Origin: Bacteroidales bacterium
Lineage (GTDB): Bacteria > Bacteroidota > Bacteroidia > Bacteroidales > B39-G9
Assembly: GCA_023145555.1 (NCBI GenBank)
Contig: JAGLDO010000087.1
Coordinates: forward strand, 1-14,058
DNA: 14,058 nucleotides
Direction: 5' to 3'
Notes under the pieces: generated by a model
What the model was told of the DNA's origin: nothing
Database searches by the model: none
What the model saw: only the letters and a program-made list of their open reading frames with translations
Part shown: in pieces, positions 1 through 8,568 of the stretch
How positions within the stretch are numbered: the stretch's first letter is position 1
Layout: every line of letters begins with the position of its first letter
Made by a program: the position numbers and the translations under genes

Positions 1-4
1 TTCA

Positions 5-3000
5 ATGAAATTTATTGGTGATTTTCATATCCATTCGCATTATTCACGAGCAACAAGCAAGAAACTTATTCCCGAATATCTCGACTATTGGGCAAGAATA
101 AAAGGAATAAATGTTATTGGTACAGGCGATTTTACTCATCCCGAATGGCTACTAGAGTTGAAAGAAAAACTTGAGCCGGCAGAGCAAGGTTTGTTTAAAC
201 TTAAAGATGAATTTAAGATAAACGATCAATTAATTAATCAGGAGAAACGAAATGCAAAAGTCCGATTTCTTTTAACATCGGAAATTAGTAACATTTATAA
301 AAAAACAGGCAAGGTGCGTAAGGTTCACAATCTTGTTTTTGCTCCTGACTTTGATACAGTTGAAAAAATACAAAGCAATTTACAGAATCTTAATTTTAAT
401 ATTACTTCTGACGGAAGACCAATTCTTGGATTAGATTCCCGCGATTTGCTTGATTTGGTTTTAAATATCTCAGACGATTGTTTTTTTGTCCCTGCTCATA
501 TTTGGACACCATGGTTTTCTGCTCTTGGCTCAAAATCGGGTTTCGATACTATTGTTGAATGTTTCGGCGATTTGTCCAAGCATATTTATGCTGTAGAGAC
601 AGGCTTGTCAACCAATCCGCCTATGAACTGGATGTGTAGTTTTCTCGATAAATATACACTTATTTCAAATTCAGATGCTCATTCGCCTGAAAAGCTGGGA
701 AGAAATGCAAATTTGTTAAACACCGAACTTTCTTACAATCATATTATTGATGCAATAAAAACAGGTAATCCAAAAACTTTTCTCGGAACAATAGATATGT
801 ATCCTCAAGAAGGGAAATATCATTATGATGGTCATCGTAAATGTAATGTTTGCTGGAATCCTGTTGAAACACTCAGACATAATAATATTTGTTCGGTTTG
901 TGGCAAAAAAGTAACCGTGGGTGTTACAAACAGAATTGTTCAACTATCAGACAGGGTTGATATTAATGAGAGACCAAATAAGCTGCCTTTTTATTCGATT
1001 ATACCTTTAAAAGAAATTATTTCTGAAATTGCCGGAGTTGGTCCAAATTCTAAACAGGTTACAAAAACATACAATTCAATAATTAATAAAGCAGGTAACG
1101 AGTTAGATATTCTGCTTAATCTTTCGATTGAAGAAATTAAAAAAGCAACAGGAGAGCAATTAGCAATTGCTATAAAACGGATGCGAAATAATGAGGTGAT
1201 TGTTAATGAAGGTTTTGATGGGGAATATGGTACAATTAAAGTTTTTGGCAAAAGCGAAATACAAAATATTGGTTCAAGTAGTTTGTTTAATGATGGCTCA
1301 AGTTCTGAAAATCATATTAGTAAAATAAAATTGTTGAATTTTGACTTAAAAGAATATAAACTGCTGAAAGAAACATCTGATAATAGTCAAAATGCTGTTG
1401 AGGAAGATAATAATTCACCAACAATAAATATTGAGAATTTTATTGATGTTTTAAATAAAGAACAACTTTTGCCGGTTGAGCATTTTAATGGTGCTGCATT
1501 AATTATTGCAGGACCCGGCACAGGAAAAACAAGAGTGCTAACAAGCAGAATTGCAAACCTCATTATAAATAAATCGATTGCGCCCGATAATATTCTTGCA
1601 GTAACATTTACAAATAAAGCTGCGGGGGAGATGTTAACCAGATTAAAAGAACTTCTGATTAATAAAATTGATATTAATAAATTAAACATTTCAACTTTTC
1701 ACGAATTTGGATTGTCTGTACTTAAAAAATTTCATCAATATACAGATAGACAAAAGAATTTTTCAATAATTGATGAGGAAGACAAAAATTTAATTTTAAA
1801 AAATGAACTAAAATGCGGAGCAAATCAAGTTAAAAAAATTTCAAAAGCAATTACCGATGTTAAGCAATTGTTAAAAGTAGCAGATGATATTGAAGATAAT
1901 CTATTGCGTGAAATATTTGAAAATTATCAAAACACATTAAAGAAATTAAATATTTTTGACCTCGACGATTTAAACTATTATCCATATTTATTGTTTAATG
2001 AGTTTACTGATGTGAATGATTTTTATAAGGCAAAATTTCAATTTATTATGATTGATGAATATCAAGATATTAATTTTGCCCAGTATCATATGATTAAAAA
2101 GATTATTAACAATGATAATCCGAATTTATGTGTAATTGGTGATCCAAATCAGGCTATATACAGCTTTCGTGGTTCTGATGTGAAATATATAAAAAAATTT
2201 ACCGATGATTTCGCGCAAGCAAAAATATTTGAGCTTAACAAGAGTTATCGTTGTTCAAATAATATTATTAAAGCATCTAAAGATGTTATAAAAAGTGAAG
2301 ACACAGTTAGTTCATTTCTCCAAGGAATTGATAAAGGTGTGAAAATTAAAATTAATGAACATCAAACGGATAAAAGCGAAGCTGAATTTGTTGCTCGCAC
2401 AATTGAGGCAATGATTGGCGGTTTGCGTTTTTTCTCTATGGATAGTGGGATTACAACAGGTGATGATGATAATGAACAAACTCTTTCCGATTTTGTTGTG
2501 CTTTGCAGGTTGAAAAGCGAAATGGTCGAAATTCAGCAAGCTTTTAAAAATCATAGCATACCATATCAACTTGTTGGCGAGAAACCTTTTTTTAAGATAG
2601 AACCTATAAAATCAATTATTGATATTATGAGTTTTTGCTATAATGAAGACAATATTTTTTTGAGAGATAAGATAATAGCAGAAAATAAGATTTCTTTATC
2701 AAATCTTAATGACGTTAAGGTTTTGATAAAATATAAACTCGTAAAAAAAGCAATTGAGATAATTGTTAATAATTTTTTTCAAGACAATAAAAATGATTTT
2801 AAAAAAGAAATAAAACGTCTAATTGATTTGAGTTCTGATTATGATAATGATTTTGAAAAATTTTTAAGATTTGTTGCTCTCGGGGTAAGTACCGACACGT
2901 ATAATCCTGATATTGAAAATGTTACAATAATGACTTTGCATGCAGCAAAAGGACTTGAATTTGAGTCTGTTTTTATTATAGGGTGTGAAGACGGATTAAT

Positions 3001-3250
3001 ACCCTATTCTCTTTTTGAAAATCAAAAAGCCGACATAGATGAAGAAAAACGACTGCTTTATGTTGGTATGACAAGAGCTAAAAAACATTTGTTTTTGTCA
3101 AATGCAAGAAGACGATTTATTAAAGGCAGAGAATATGTTTTGCCAAGAAGCCCATTCATCAATAATATTGAGAAAGAATTAATTGATTTTTCAATAATAC
3201 AATTCAAGAAAAAAACAAAAGAGGAAGATTCTCAGCTTAGTTTGTTTTAA
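5..3250 (+). CDS. Endonuclease Q-like PHP nuclease fused to UvrD/PcrA-type helicase
   Basis: This is a two-enzyme DNA repair protein. Residues 1-260 are a PHP metal nuclease of the EndoQ (TIGR00375/COG1379) type, with putative metal ligands H8, H10, D42, H45, E93, H108, H165, D224 and H226. A four-Cys zinc site (C280, C283, C296, C299) and a helix-hairpin-helix-like stretch near 335-350 follow, as in EndoQ. EndoQ nicks DNA 5' of deaminated bases and abasic sites. Residues 480-1060 are a complete SF1A helicase: Q487, Walker A AGPGTGKT (502-509), DEYQD (684-688), GDPNQAIYSFRG (712-723), SYRC (747-750), TLHAAKGLEF (977-986) and VGMTRAKK (1020-1027). The last five residues, QLSLF, match the beta-clamp-binding consensus. 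The ATG at 5 is accepted because EndoQ proteins begin just before this metal-binding motif; only four bases lie upstream, so no ribosome site or promoter can be judged. The family assignment is firm; substrate and clamp binding are inferred. Confidence 0.93.
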   Translation: MKFIGDFHIHSHYSRATSKKLIPEYLDYWARIKGINVIGTGDFTHPEWLLELKEKLEPAEQGLFKLKDEFKINDQLINQEKRNAKVRFLLTSEISNIYKKTGKVRKVHNLVFAPDFDTVEKIQSNLQNLNFNITSDGRPILGLDSRDLLDLVLNISDDCFFVPAHIWTPWFSALGSKSGFDTIVECFGDLSKHIYAVETGLSTNPPMNWMCSFLDKYTLISNSDAHSPEKLGRNANLLNTELSYNHIIDAIKTGNPKTFLGTIDMYPQEGKYHYDGHRKCNVCWNPVETLRHNNICSVCGKKVTVGVTNRIVQLSDRVDINERPNKLPFYSIIPLKEIISEIAGVGPNSKQVTKTYNSIINKAGNELDILLNLSIEEIKKATGEQLAIAIKRMRNNEVIVNEGFDGEYGTIKVFGKSEIQNIGSSSLFNDGSSSENHISKIKLLNFDLKEYKLLKETSDNSQNAVEEDNNSPTINIENFIDVLNKEQLLPVEHFNGAALIIAGPGTGKTRVLTSRIANLIINKSIAPDNILAVTFTNKAAGEMLTRLKELLINKIDINKLNISTFHEFGLSVLKKFHQYTDRQKNFSIIDEEDKNLILKNELKCGANQVKKISKAITDVKQLLKVADDIEDNLLREIFENYQNTLKKLNIFDLDDLNYYPYLLFNEFTDVNDFYKAKFQFIMIDEYQDINFAQYHMIKKIINNDNPNLCVIGDPNQAIYSFRGSDVKYIKKFTDDFAQAKIFELNKSYRCSNNIIKASKDVIKSEDTVSSFLQGIDKGVKIKINEHQTDKSEAEFVARTIEAMIGGLRFFSMDSGITTGDDDNEQTLSDFVVLCRLKSEMVEIQQAFKNHSIPYQLVGEKPFFKIEPIKSIIDIMSFCYNEDNIFLRDKIIAENKISLSNLNDVKVLIKYKLVKKAIEIIVNNFFQDNKNDFKKEIKRLIDLSSDYDNDFEKFLRFVALGVSTDTYNPDIENVTIMTLHAAKGLEFESVFIIGCEDGLIPYSLFENQKADIDEEKRLLYVGMTRAKKHLFLSNARRRFIKGREYVLPRSPFINNIEKELIDFSIIQFKKKTKEEDSQLSLF

Positions 3251-3282
3251 AAAATAGTTTTGAAGTTAAATTATTTCTTGAG

Positions 3283-3309
3283 TGTTAAATTTATTTTGTA
3301 AATTTAACA
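3283..3309 (+). terminator. AT-rich hairpin after the EndoQ-helicase gene, possible terminator
   Basis: An 11-bp perfect stem (arms 3283-3293 and 3299-3309) with a 5-base loop begins 33 bases after the stop codon at 3250. The stem holds only two G-C pairs and no clean T-run follows, so it would be a weak intrinsic terminator. It could equally be a regulatory palindrome upstream of the gene at 3382. Confidence 0.35.
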
Positions 3310-3381
3310 AAATGTTAGATTCTTATTTTTATGTGATTATATAAAGTGAGTTTTTAGAAGTGAATTCAAATAATTTAAGAA

Positions 3382-5400
3382 ATGTTAAAAAAAATAATTT
3401 TAATCCTAACAATAGCTGTTTTTATTAATAAAATTTATGGACAAACCCGAATTGATGTACTGCCCGGAATTGAAAGCTGCTCACCAACAATAAGTATAGA
3501 TGGAAATACAATGTATTTCACCTCTAATCAGAAAGGAAATTTTAGGATTTATGAAGTATGTAAAAATGATAGTGGGAAATGGGGAACACCAAAAGATATT
3601 GAAGAGATTAATAATTTTTCTGAGCTTGCAAAAATAAAAGATCCTTTTTTAAGTTACGATGGTAAGCGCCTATATTTTAGTGCTAATTTTTCAAATAGTT
3701 TGGGTGGTATGGACATATATTACTCTGTGCTTGAGAATGATAAATGGTCGACTCCTGTAAATATTGGACAACCAATTAATTCTGCAAAAGACGAAACATC
3801 TCCTTCTGTTTCAATAAATAATAAATATTTATATTTTTCTCAGAAAAATGAAGATGCAGATATTGATAACTGTGGAACAATATATGTGTCGGGAAAAAGG
3901 AACGGTAAATGGTCTTCGCCTGATGCTTTGCCTAAAATAATAAATCATGGATGTGAAACATCTCCTAAAATTAATTTTGATGACAGATCATTAATTTTTG
4001 CTTCGATAAGAGGAGATGAAAAGGAAGATTTTGACTTATATTATTCAAGAATTTTAGCTAAAGGATTATTTGGTGAACCTCAAAATATTAATTTTATTAA
4101 TACAATAAACCAAGAATATGCACCTACTCTTATAAGTTCCGGTAAATTTATTTATTACACTATTGGAACCGAAAAGAAAGGAAATATTATTAGTAATGCT
4201 ATTTATAAAGCAAAAGTGCCTGATAATTTTATCCCATTTAAGCAGATTAAAGTTGTTGGGAAAATCATTAATCTAAAAAATAATCCTGTAACTGCCGATA
4301 TTATTGTTACAAATGTAAATACATCTGATATTATTATTAATAAAAAAAATGATAGTAAAAATGGGAAATATGTTTTGTATTTGACTGAGGGTTACAACTA
4401 TAAAGTTGAGGTGATTAAAAAAGGATTCTCATATTACTCATTCTCCGTTAATTCAAAAGATGAACAGTATAATGAAGAGATAACAAAAGACATAAAATTA
4501 TATTCAAATGTAAATTTAATATTAAATGTGTTTGATGCAGAAATATTTGAACCATTAGATTGTAAAATTGTAATAACTGATGAAGATTCTACAATCATAA
4601 AATCAAAAATTATTAATCCCGACAAGGGGCGATATAATATTGATTTTAGTATTGGGGAAAAATATTCTATAACAGTTCAATCAAAAAATTATAATACTAA
4701 TTATATTAATCTTGATTTTTCTAACATTGTTCAATATTCTGAATTTGAAAGAGATATTGAATTGAATCCTATTAAAATATTTGTTGAAATTAATATTTTA
4801 AATGATAGCACAAACGCAGGACTTGATGCTGAGATTGTAATAACAAACTTAGATAAAAACGAGATAATAGTTAAAAAAGTCTCAAAAAATAAAGATGGGA
4901 AATATGTTGTTGAATTAAGGGAGGGTGATAAATATGAGATAAATGTAAACGGACCCAAAGGCTTTTCTTTTTATAACAAGAAGGTTGACATGAATTCTGA
5001 AAAGAAAACAAAAAAGCTTGATGTTAGGTTGAAACCTTTAACTGCTAAAACAAAAATTAAATTAAATAATATAACTTTTGAAACTAACTCTGCCGACCTT
5101 AATTTAAGCTCAAATAATGAGATTGAACGTGTAGTGAAATTTTTAAAAAATAATACTGAAATAAAAATTGAAATTCAAGCTCATACCGATGATGTAGGGT
5201 CAAAAATTTATAACAAAAAGCTGTCTGAAAAAAGAGCACAATCTGTTGTTAATTATCTTATTGATAAAGCAATTGTAAATGAGCGACTTGTTGCAAAAGG
5301 TTATGGTGAATCAATGCCTCTGCTACCAAATGATAGTGAAGAGAACCGTGCTAAAAATCGTAGAGTTGAATTAAAAATTGTAGACGTAAAGAACAATTAG
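3382..5400 (+). CDS. Exported PD40 propeller / CRD repeats / OmpA-family protein (PorE-like)
   Basis: This is a periplasmic or outer-membrane-associated protein anchored to peptidoglycan. Residues 1-20 form a signal peptide with cleavage likely before Q21; there is no lipobox Cys. Residues 30-285 contain about five PD40 beta-propeller units of the form 'SPTIS.DG..MYFTSN', 'DPFLSYDGKRLYFSA' and 'SPSVSINNKYLYFSQ'. Three carboxypeptidase-regulatory-like beta-sandwich repeats follow, starting near 290, 374 and 463, each with an 'GKY....EG..Y.I.V' core. Residues 558-672 form an OmpA C-terminal domain. D603 and R618, 15 residues apart in HTD...LSEKR, correspond to the residues that bind the diaminopimelate of peptidoglycan. 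The architecture resembles the type IX secretion accessory protein PorE, but the N-terminal TPR part is missing and the middle domain is tripled, so it is not called PorE. It probably forms an operon with the gene 11 nt downstream. Confidence 0.88.
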   Translation: MLKKIILILTIAVFINKIYGQTRIDVLPGIESCSPTISIDGNTMYFTSNQKGNFRIYEVCKNDSGKWGTPKDIEEINNFSELAKIKDPFLSYDGKRLYFSANFSNSLGGMDIYYSVLENDKWSTPVNIGQPINSAKDETSPSVSINNKYLYFSQKNEDADIDNCGTIYVSGKRNGKWSSPDALPKIINHGCETSPKINFDDRSLIFASIRGDEKEDFDLYYSRILAKGLFGEPQNINFINTINQEYAPTLISSGKFIYYTIGTEKKGNIISNAIYKAKVPDNFIPFKQIKVVGKIINLKNNPVTADIIVTNVNTSDIIINKKNDSKNGKYVLYLTEGYNYKVEVIKKGFSYYSFSVNSKDEQYNEEITKDIKLYSNVNLILNVFDAEIFEPLDCKIVITDEDSTIIKSKIINPDKGRYNIDFSIGEKYSITVQSKNYNTNYINLDFSNIVQYSEFERDIELNPIKIFVEINILNDSTNAGLDAEIVITNLDKNEIIVKKVSKNKDGKYVVELREGDKYEINVNGPKGFSFYNKKVDMNSEKKTKKLDVRLKPLTAKTKIKLNNITFETNSADLNLSSNNEIERVVKFLKNNTEIKIEIQAHTDDVGSKIYNKKLSEKRAQSVVNYLIDKAIVNERLVAKGYGESMPLLPNDSEENRAKNRRVELKIVDVKNN

Positions 5401-5411
5401 AATTATATATT

Positions 5412-7655
5412 ATGCGTAATAAATTATTTACACTTTTTTGCTTAATTTTATTTACTAACATTTCAGCATATAGTCAAAAGGATTTAAAATATAAAAATGT
5501 TTTTAAATCTATTTCTCAAACATCTGACAAGCAATCGTTTAGCTTATTGATTCAATATCAGAAACAAGACCCTTTTTGTGCAAATGCATATTATCAATTA
5601 GGAAATATTGCTTTTAGGTTTTCTAAACAGTATGATCCATTAACCGAGTTTTCTGATGTATGTTATTTTGTGTATCATACAAAATTGTATTTGGAACTTG
5701 CAAAAAAATATACAGATAGTAAAGAAGCTCGTTCACATTGTGAATATTATAATAATATTAAGTTGCCTGAAGGTCAGAAAAGAGTTACTGCTGAAAATAT
5801 TATTAATAATATTGACTCAATAATTAATGATATTGTAGATTTTAAAAAGAATGTTTATCCAATAAATAAATATTTTAATGCCGGCATTGATAAATACAAT
5901 TATTGTATAGCGAATTTTAAGGAAATAAATAATAAACATAACAAAATTAAAAATGTTTATTTAACAACAGATAAGCAATTTATAGATAATATTCAGAGCA
6001 TTAAAACATCTTACGATTCAACAATTTATTACCTTAATAAATATCGTGAAGGAATAAAGAAATATCCTATTAAAAATTATAATCAGCAGTATTCTATTCA
6101 ACCAATTGTTACGTACAGGCTCGATGGTTTAACATATTCTGATTTTTTTGATAAAAATTTTAATTTGTGGGATTACAGTAAATGGGTTAATCAAGTAATG
6201 AAAATAATATCAGGCGATATTGTTGAAATAAGAAATGAGATAGCCGAAAAGGATAAAGAATTAACTACATTATGTAATGTTGTAAGCAAAAATAGAACTT
6301 TTGGGGTTTCTTTTGAAAAGCCAAAAGTTGAAAATAATTTGATATATAAAATTGGGAAATATGATCATAAATCTGTAATGACTTCTTTGTTAAAATATAA
6401 AGAGGCAAAAATAAATTTTTTAATTAATAAACAAAATATTTTTAATGATATTCACGATACTGTTCCGGTTCCGGTTTTAAAACGAGCCGGATTTTATCGT
6501 GAATTGTTAGGTGATAAGCAAAAAGCTGAACAATATAATTTAATGCTAAACAATTGCATATCGCCGTTGAATGTCTCAAAATATAAAAATTTTATCAATA
6601 ATGAATATAAAGGAATTAAGTCGTTTAAAGAATATGCAGATGAAGAAATAATAAATAATGATAAAATTTTACAAAACTCATTTGATAATTATAAATTTTA
6701 TATTTTAAAAGAAGAAAAAAAGTATAAGAGTAACTTTAATTTCATTACTTATCATAAACAGCAAATCCCTGCTTTTATAACTGCTTTTGATAAAGATCGA
6801 CCTGTTGAACAATATTATACAACAAATATAATTAAAACTAAAAGTGGAGAATATCTTGCCGGATATTATAAAAATAAGGATAAATCAACAATTGCTTATA
6901 TTGCCAAAACAAATTTAATGAATAAAATTGTCTGGTTAAAAAAATATAAATACAATTCTGACACTCTTGGGAAATTAAACAGTTATAGTATATTACTTCA
7001 TAATTTTGACGATGAGGTTTTTTGTACTATATGCTCAATTAGTAAGAATGATTCAATCAATTATGTAGAGAATCATTTAATAAAAATTGATGAGTTTGGA
7101 AAAGAAATAACCAATAGTAAATTAGCAAATCATTATGTGCCGAGATATTTTTTATATGACGATATTAATAAAAAAATAATATTTGCTTATAAGGGAAATT
7201 CCTTAAAAAAATTAAATAATAATTATGAAGATTTGGTTGTTGAGTATTGTGATTCTTCATGCTACTCGTTGTGGAAACAAACATTTAAGTTGAAAGGAAA
7301 TATTTTCGATATAATAAAAACCAATGAGAATTATACTGTATTTGGGAATTTTTCTAAATTAGAGAATAAAGAGAGTAATGAAATTATTGAAATTAAACAA
7401 AAATCAGATAAAACACCTTTAAACATTTTTTCTTGTTTTATTAATAAATTAGGTGAAATTAAAAAAGTTAATATTTATAATTCAAAACCCTCTTACTTTG
7501 GCTTACGTGCTTTAAAATTAAATAGTAAAGAAATTAATGTAGTTGGTATAAATGGTTTTTCAGAAGATATAAATGACCAAAAAAATAACAACAATTCTAC
7601 TTTCTTTTATTTATTAACGAATGAGCAGGGGGAGAAGATTTATTCAAATTTTTAA
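5412..7655 (+). CDS. Exported TPR-like / beta-repeat protein of unknown function
   Basis: The function is not recognised. Residues 1-21 are a signal peptide with cleavage likely after YS, before Q22, so the 747-residue protein is exported. Residues 40-75 (QKQDPFCANAYYQLGNIAF) read like a TPR helix pair, and 100-420 is mostly charged, Asn/Lys-rich and probably helical. From about 441 to the end are beta-strand repeats of the kind 'IKT.SGEYLAGYY', 'IAKTN..NKIVWLKKY' and 'LIKIDEFGKEI', resembling the strand pattern of Bacteroidota beta-propeller proteins. The gene starts 11 nt after the PD40-OmpA gene on the same strand, so co-transcription is likely. The two proteins may form one envelope complex, this one supplying the TPR-like part the OmpA protein lacks. 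No SD is seen before the ATG. It is convergent with the next gene, with a 28-base gap that shows no hairpin. Confidence 0.8.
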   Translation: MRNKLFTLFCLILFTNISAYSQKDLKYKNVFKSISQTSDKQSFSLLIQYQKQDPFCANAYYQLGNIAFRFSKQYDPLTEFSDVCYFVYHTKLYLELAKKYTDSKEARSHCEYYNNIKLPEGQKRVTAENIINNIDSIINDIVDFKKNVYPINKYFNAGIDKYNYCIANFKEINNKHNKIKNVYLTTDKQFIDNIQSIKTSYDSTIYYLNKYREGIKKYPIKNYNQQYSIQPIVTYRLDGLTYSDFFDKNFNLWDYSKWVNQVMKIISGDIVEIRNEIAEKDKELTTLCNVVSKNRTFGVSFEKPKVENNLIYKIGKYDHKSVMTSLLKYKEAKINFLINKQNIFNDIHDTVPVPVLKRAGFYRELLGDKQKAEQYNLMLNNCISPLNVSKYKNFINNEYKGIKSFKEYADEEIINNDKILQNSFDNYKFYILKEEKKYKSNFNFITYHKQQIPAFITAFDKDRPVEQYYTTNIIKTKSGEYLAGYYKNKDKSTIAYIAKTNLMNKIVWLKKYKYNSDTLGKLNSYSILLHNFDDEVFCTICSISKNDSINYVENHLIKIDEFGKEITNSKLANHYVPRYFLYDDINKKIIFAYKGNSLKKLNNNYEDLVVEYCDSSCYSLWKQTFKLKGNIFDIIKTNENYTVFGNFSKLENKESNEIIEIKQKSDKTPLNIFSCFINKLGEIKKVNIYNSKPSYFGLRALKLNSKEINVVGINGFSEDINDQKNNNNSTFFYLLTNEQGEKIYSNF

Positions 7656-7683
7656 TTAATCTGTTACTATATTATTTTTTCGG

Positions 7684-8526
7684 TTATTTTATTGTGATAT
7701 TGTTTATGAAATCAGAAAATTTATTTTCGCAACACATCCCGTAAACATCTGTGAAATAATCGGTTAAAAGTTTCTTTTTGTCTGTTGGTGCAAAATTTTG
7801 TTTGTTAACAGCCTTTAAAATCACATTAAACTCTTTTTTTAAATTTGTAGTTGATAGAAATTCAAAGTTAATTTTTGTCAATAACTCAGCTTTTTCTGTT
7901 GAGCGTTCATATTGGTAAACAAAAATATTTTTTAAAATATTTCCATCCTGAGTTTGTCCATTGCTTGAGAAAAGTTTTGCTTTTTCAATTTTTAGATAAT
8001 GATTTTCAAATCCAACTTTTTTTGATACTTGAACATTGTTAATCTGATAATAAAAAACAATAAATTTATCATTGTTAAGAGGATAAACATTTTTATCAAG
8101 TTTAACTGACAAAGTATCTCCCAAAACAGTAAATTTATTTTCACAAAAATATTTTTTCAAATCATTAATGTCTTTTTTTATTTCCACTTTTTTAAAACCT
8201 CGTTTTGATCCGGCATCTAAATCAGTTATTGGAAAAACACATTTATCGCAGGGAAAAATTATTTCATGGTTTTCGTTGTATGATAATTGGTCAGGTATCT
8301 TTAACATGAAAAATTTACCTTCTTCACTTACTAAAACAGCAGAAACTTTCTTATCTGATACTTTATATGTGGCTGAGGAATTAATTATATCTCCTTGAAT
8401 CAATTCTTTTGAATTATCGTTATTTGTGATTTTACCGTTTAATTTTACAATATAAAAATCAGTTTCAGCACTTATGGTGCATATTGTCATAATATTGACC
8501 ATAAGAATAGATAATATTTTTTTCAT
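7684..8526 (-). CDS. Small exported FecR-like beta protein of unknown function, last gene of caspase operon
   Basis: This is a 280-residue protein with a signal peptide (residues 1-20, cleavage after ISA). Residues 24-85 read as a short beta barrel: 'FYIVKLNGKI', 'KELIQGDIINSSATYKV' and 'SAVLVSEEGKFFMLKIP'. This pattern, in which a value is set, a threshold phrase follows and then a strand, resembles FecR/SH3-like domains; the resemblance is by eye only. A CxxC pair (C93, C96) sits in FPCDKC, and another Cys pair (C265, C266) near the C-terminus suggests disulfides or metal binding in the periplasm. The C-terminal half has no recognised fold. The gene begins 42 nt after the caspase-like gene on the same strand, so it is probably the last cistron of that operon. 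The start is the only in-frame ATG that leaves a complete signal peptide. Confidence 0.75.
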   Translation of the reverse strand: MKKILSILMVNIMTICTISAETDFYIVKLNGKITNNDNSKELIQGDIINSSATYKVSDKKVSAVLVSEEGKFFMLKIPDQLSYNENHEIIFPCDKCVFPITDLDAGSKRGFKKVEIKKDINDLKKYFCENKFTVLGDTLSVKLDKNVYPLNNDKFIVFYYQINNVQVSKKVGFENHYLKIEKAKLFSSNGQTQDGNILKNIFVYQYERSTEKAELLTKINFEFLSTTNLKKEFNVILKAVNKQNFAPTDKKKLLTDYFTDVYGMCCENKFSDFINNITIK

Positions 8527-8568
8527 TTTTTAATACTTAATTCATTACATATAATTGAAACACCATTT

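Noticed and set aside
3382..5400. Calling this gene porE
   Set aside because: The TPR part is missing and the middle domain is tripled; domain similarity alone does not establish a type IX secretion role.
7656..7683. Possible bidirectional terminator between the convergent genes
   Set aside because: The 28 bases are AT-rich but contain no inverted repeat able to form a stem.
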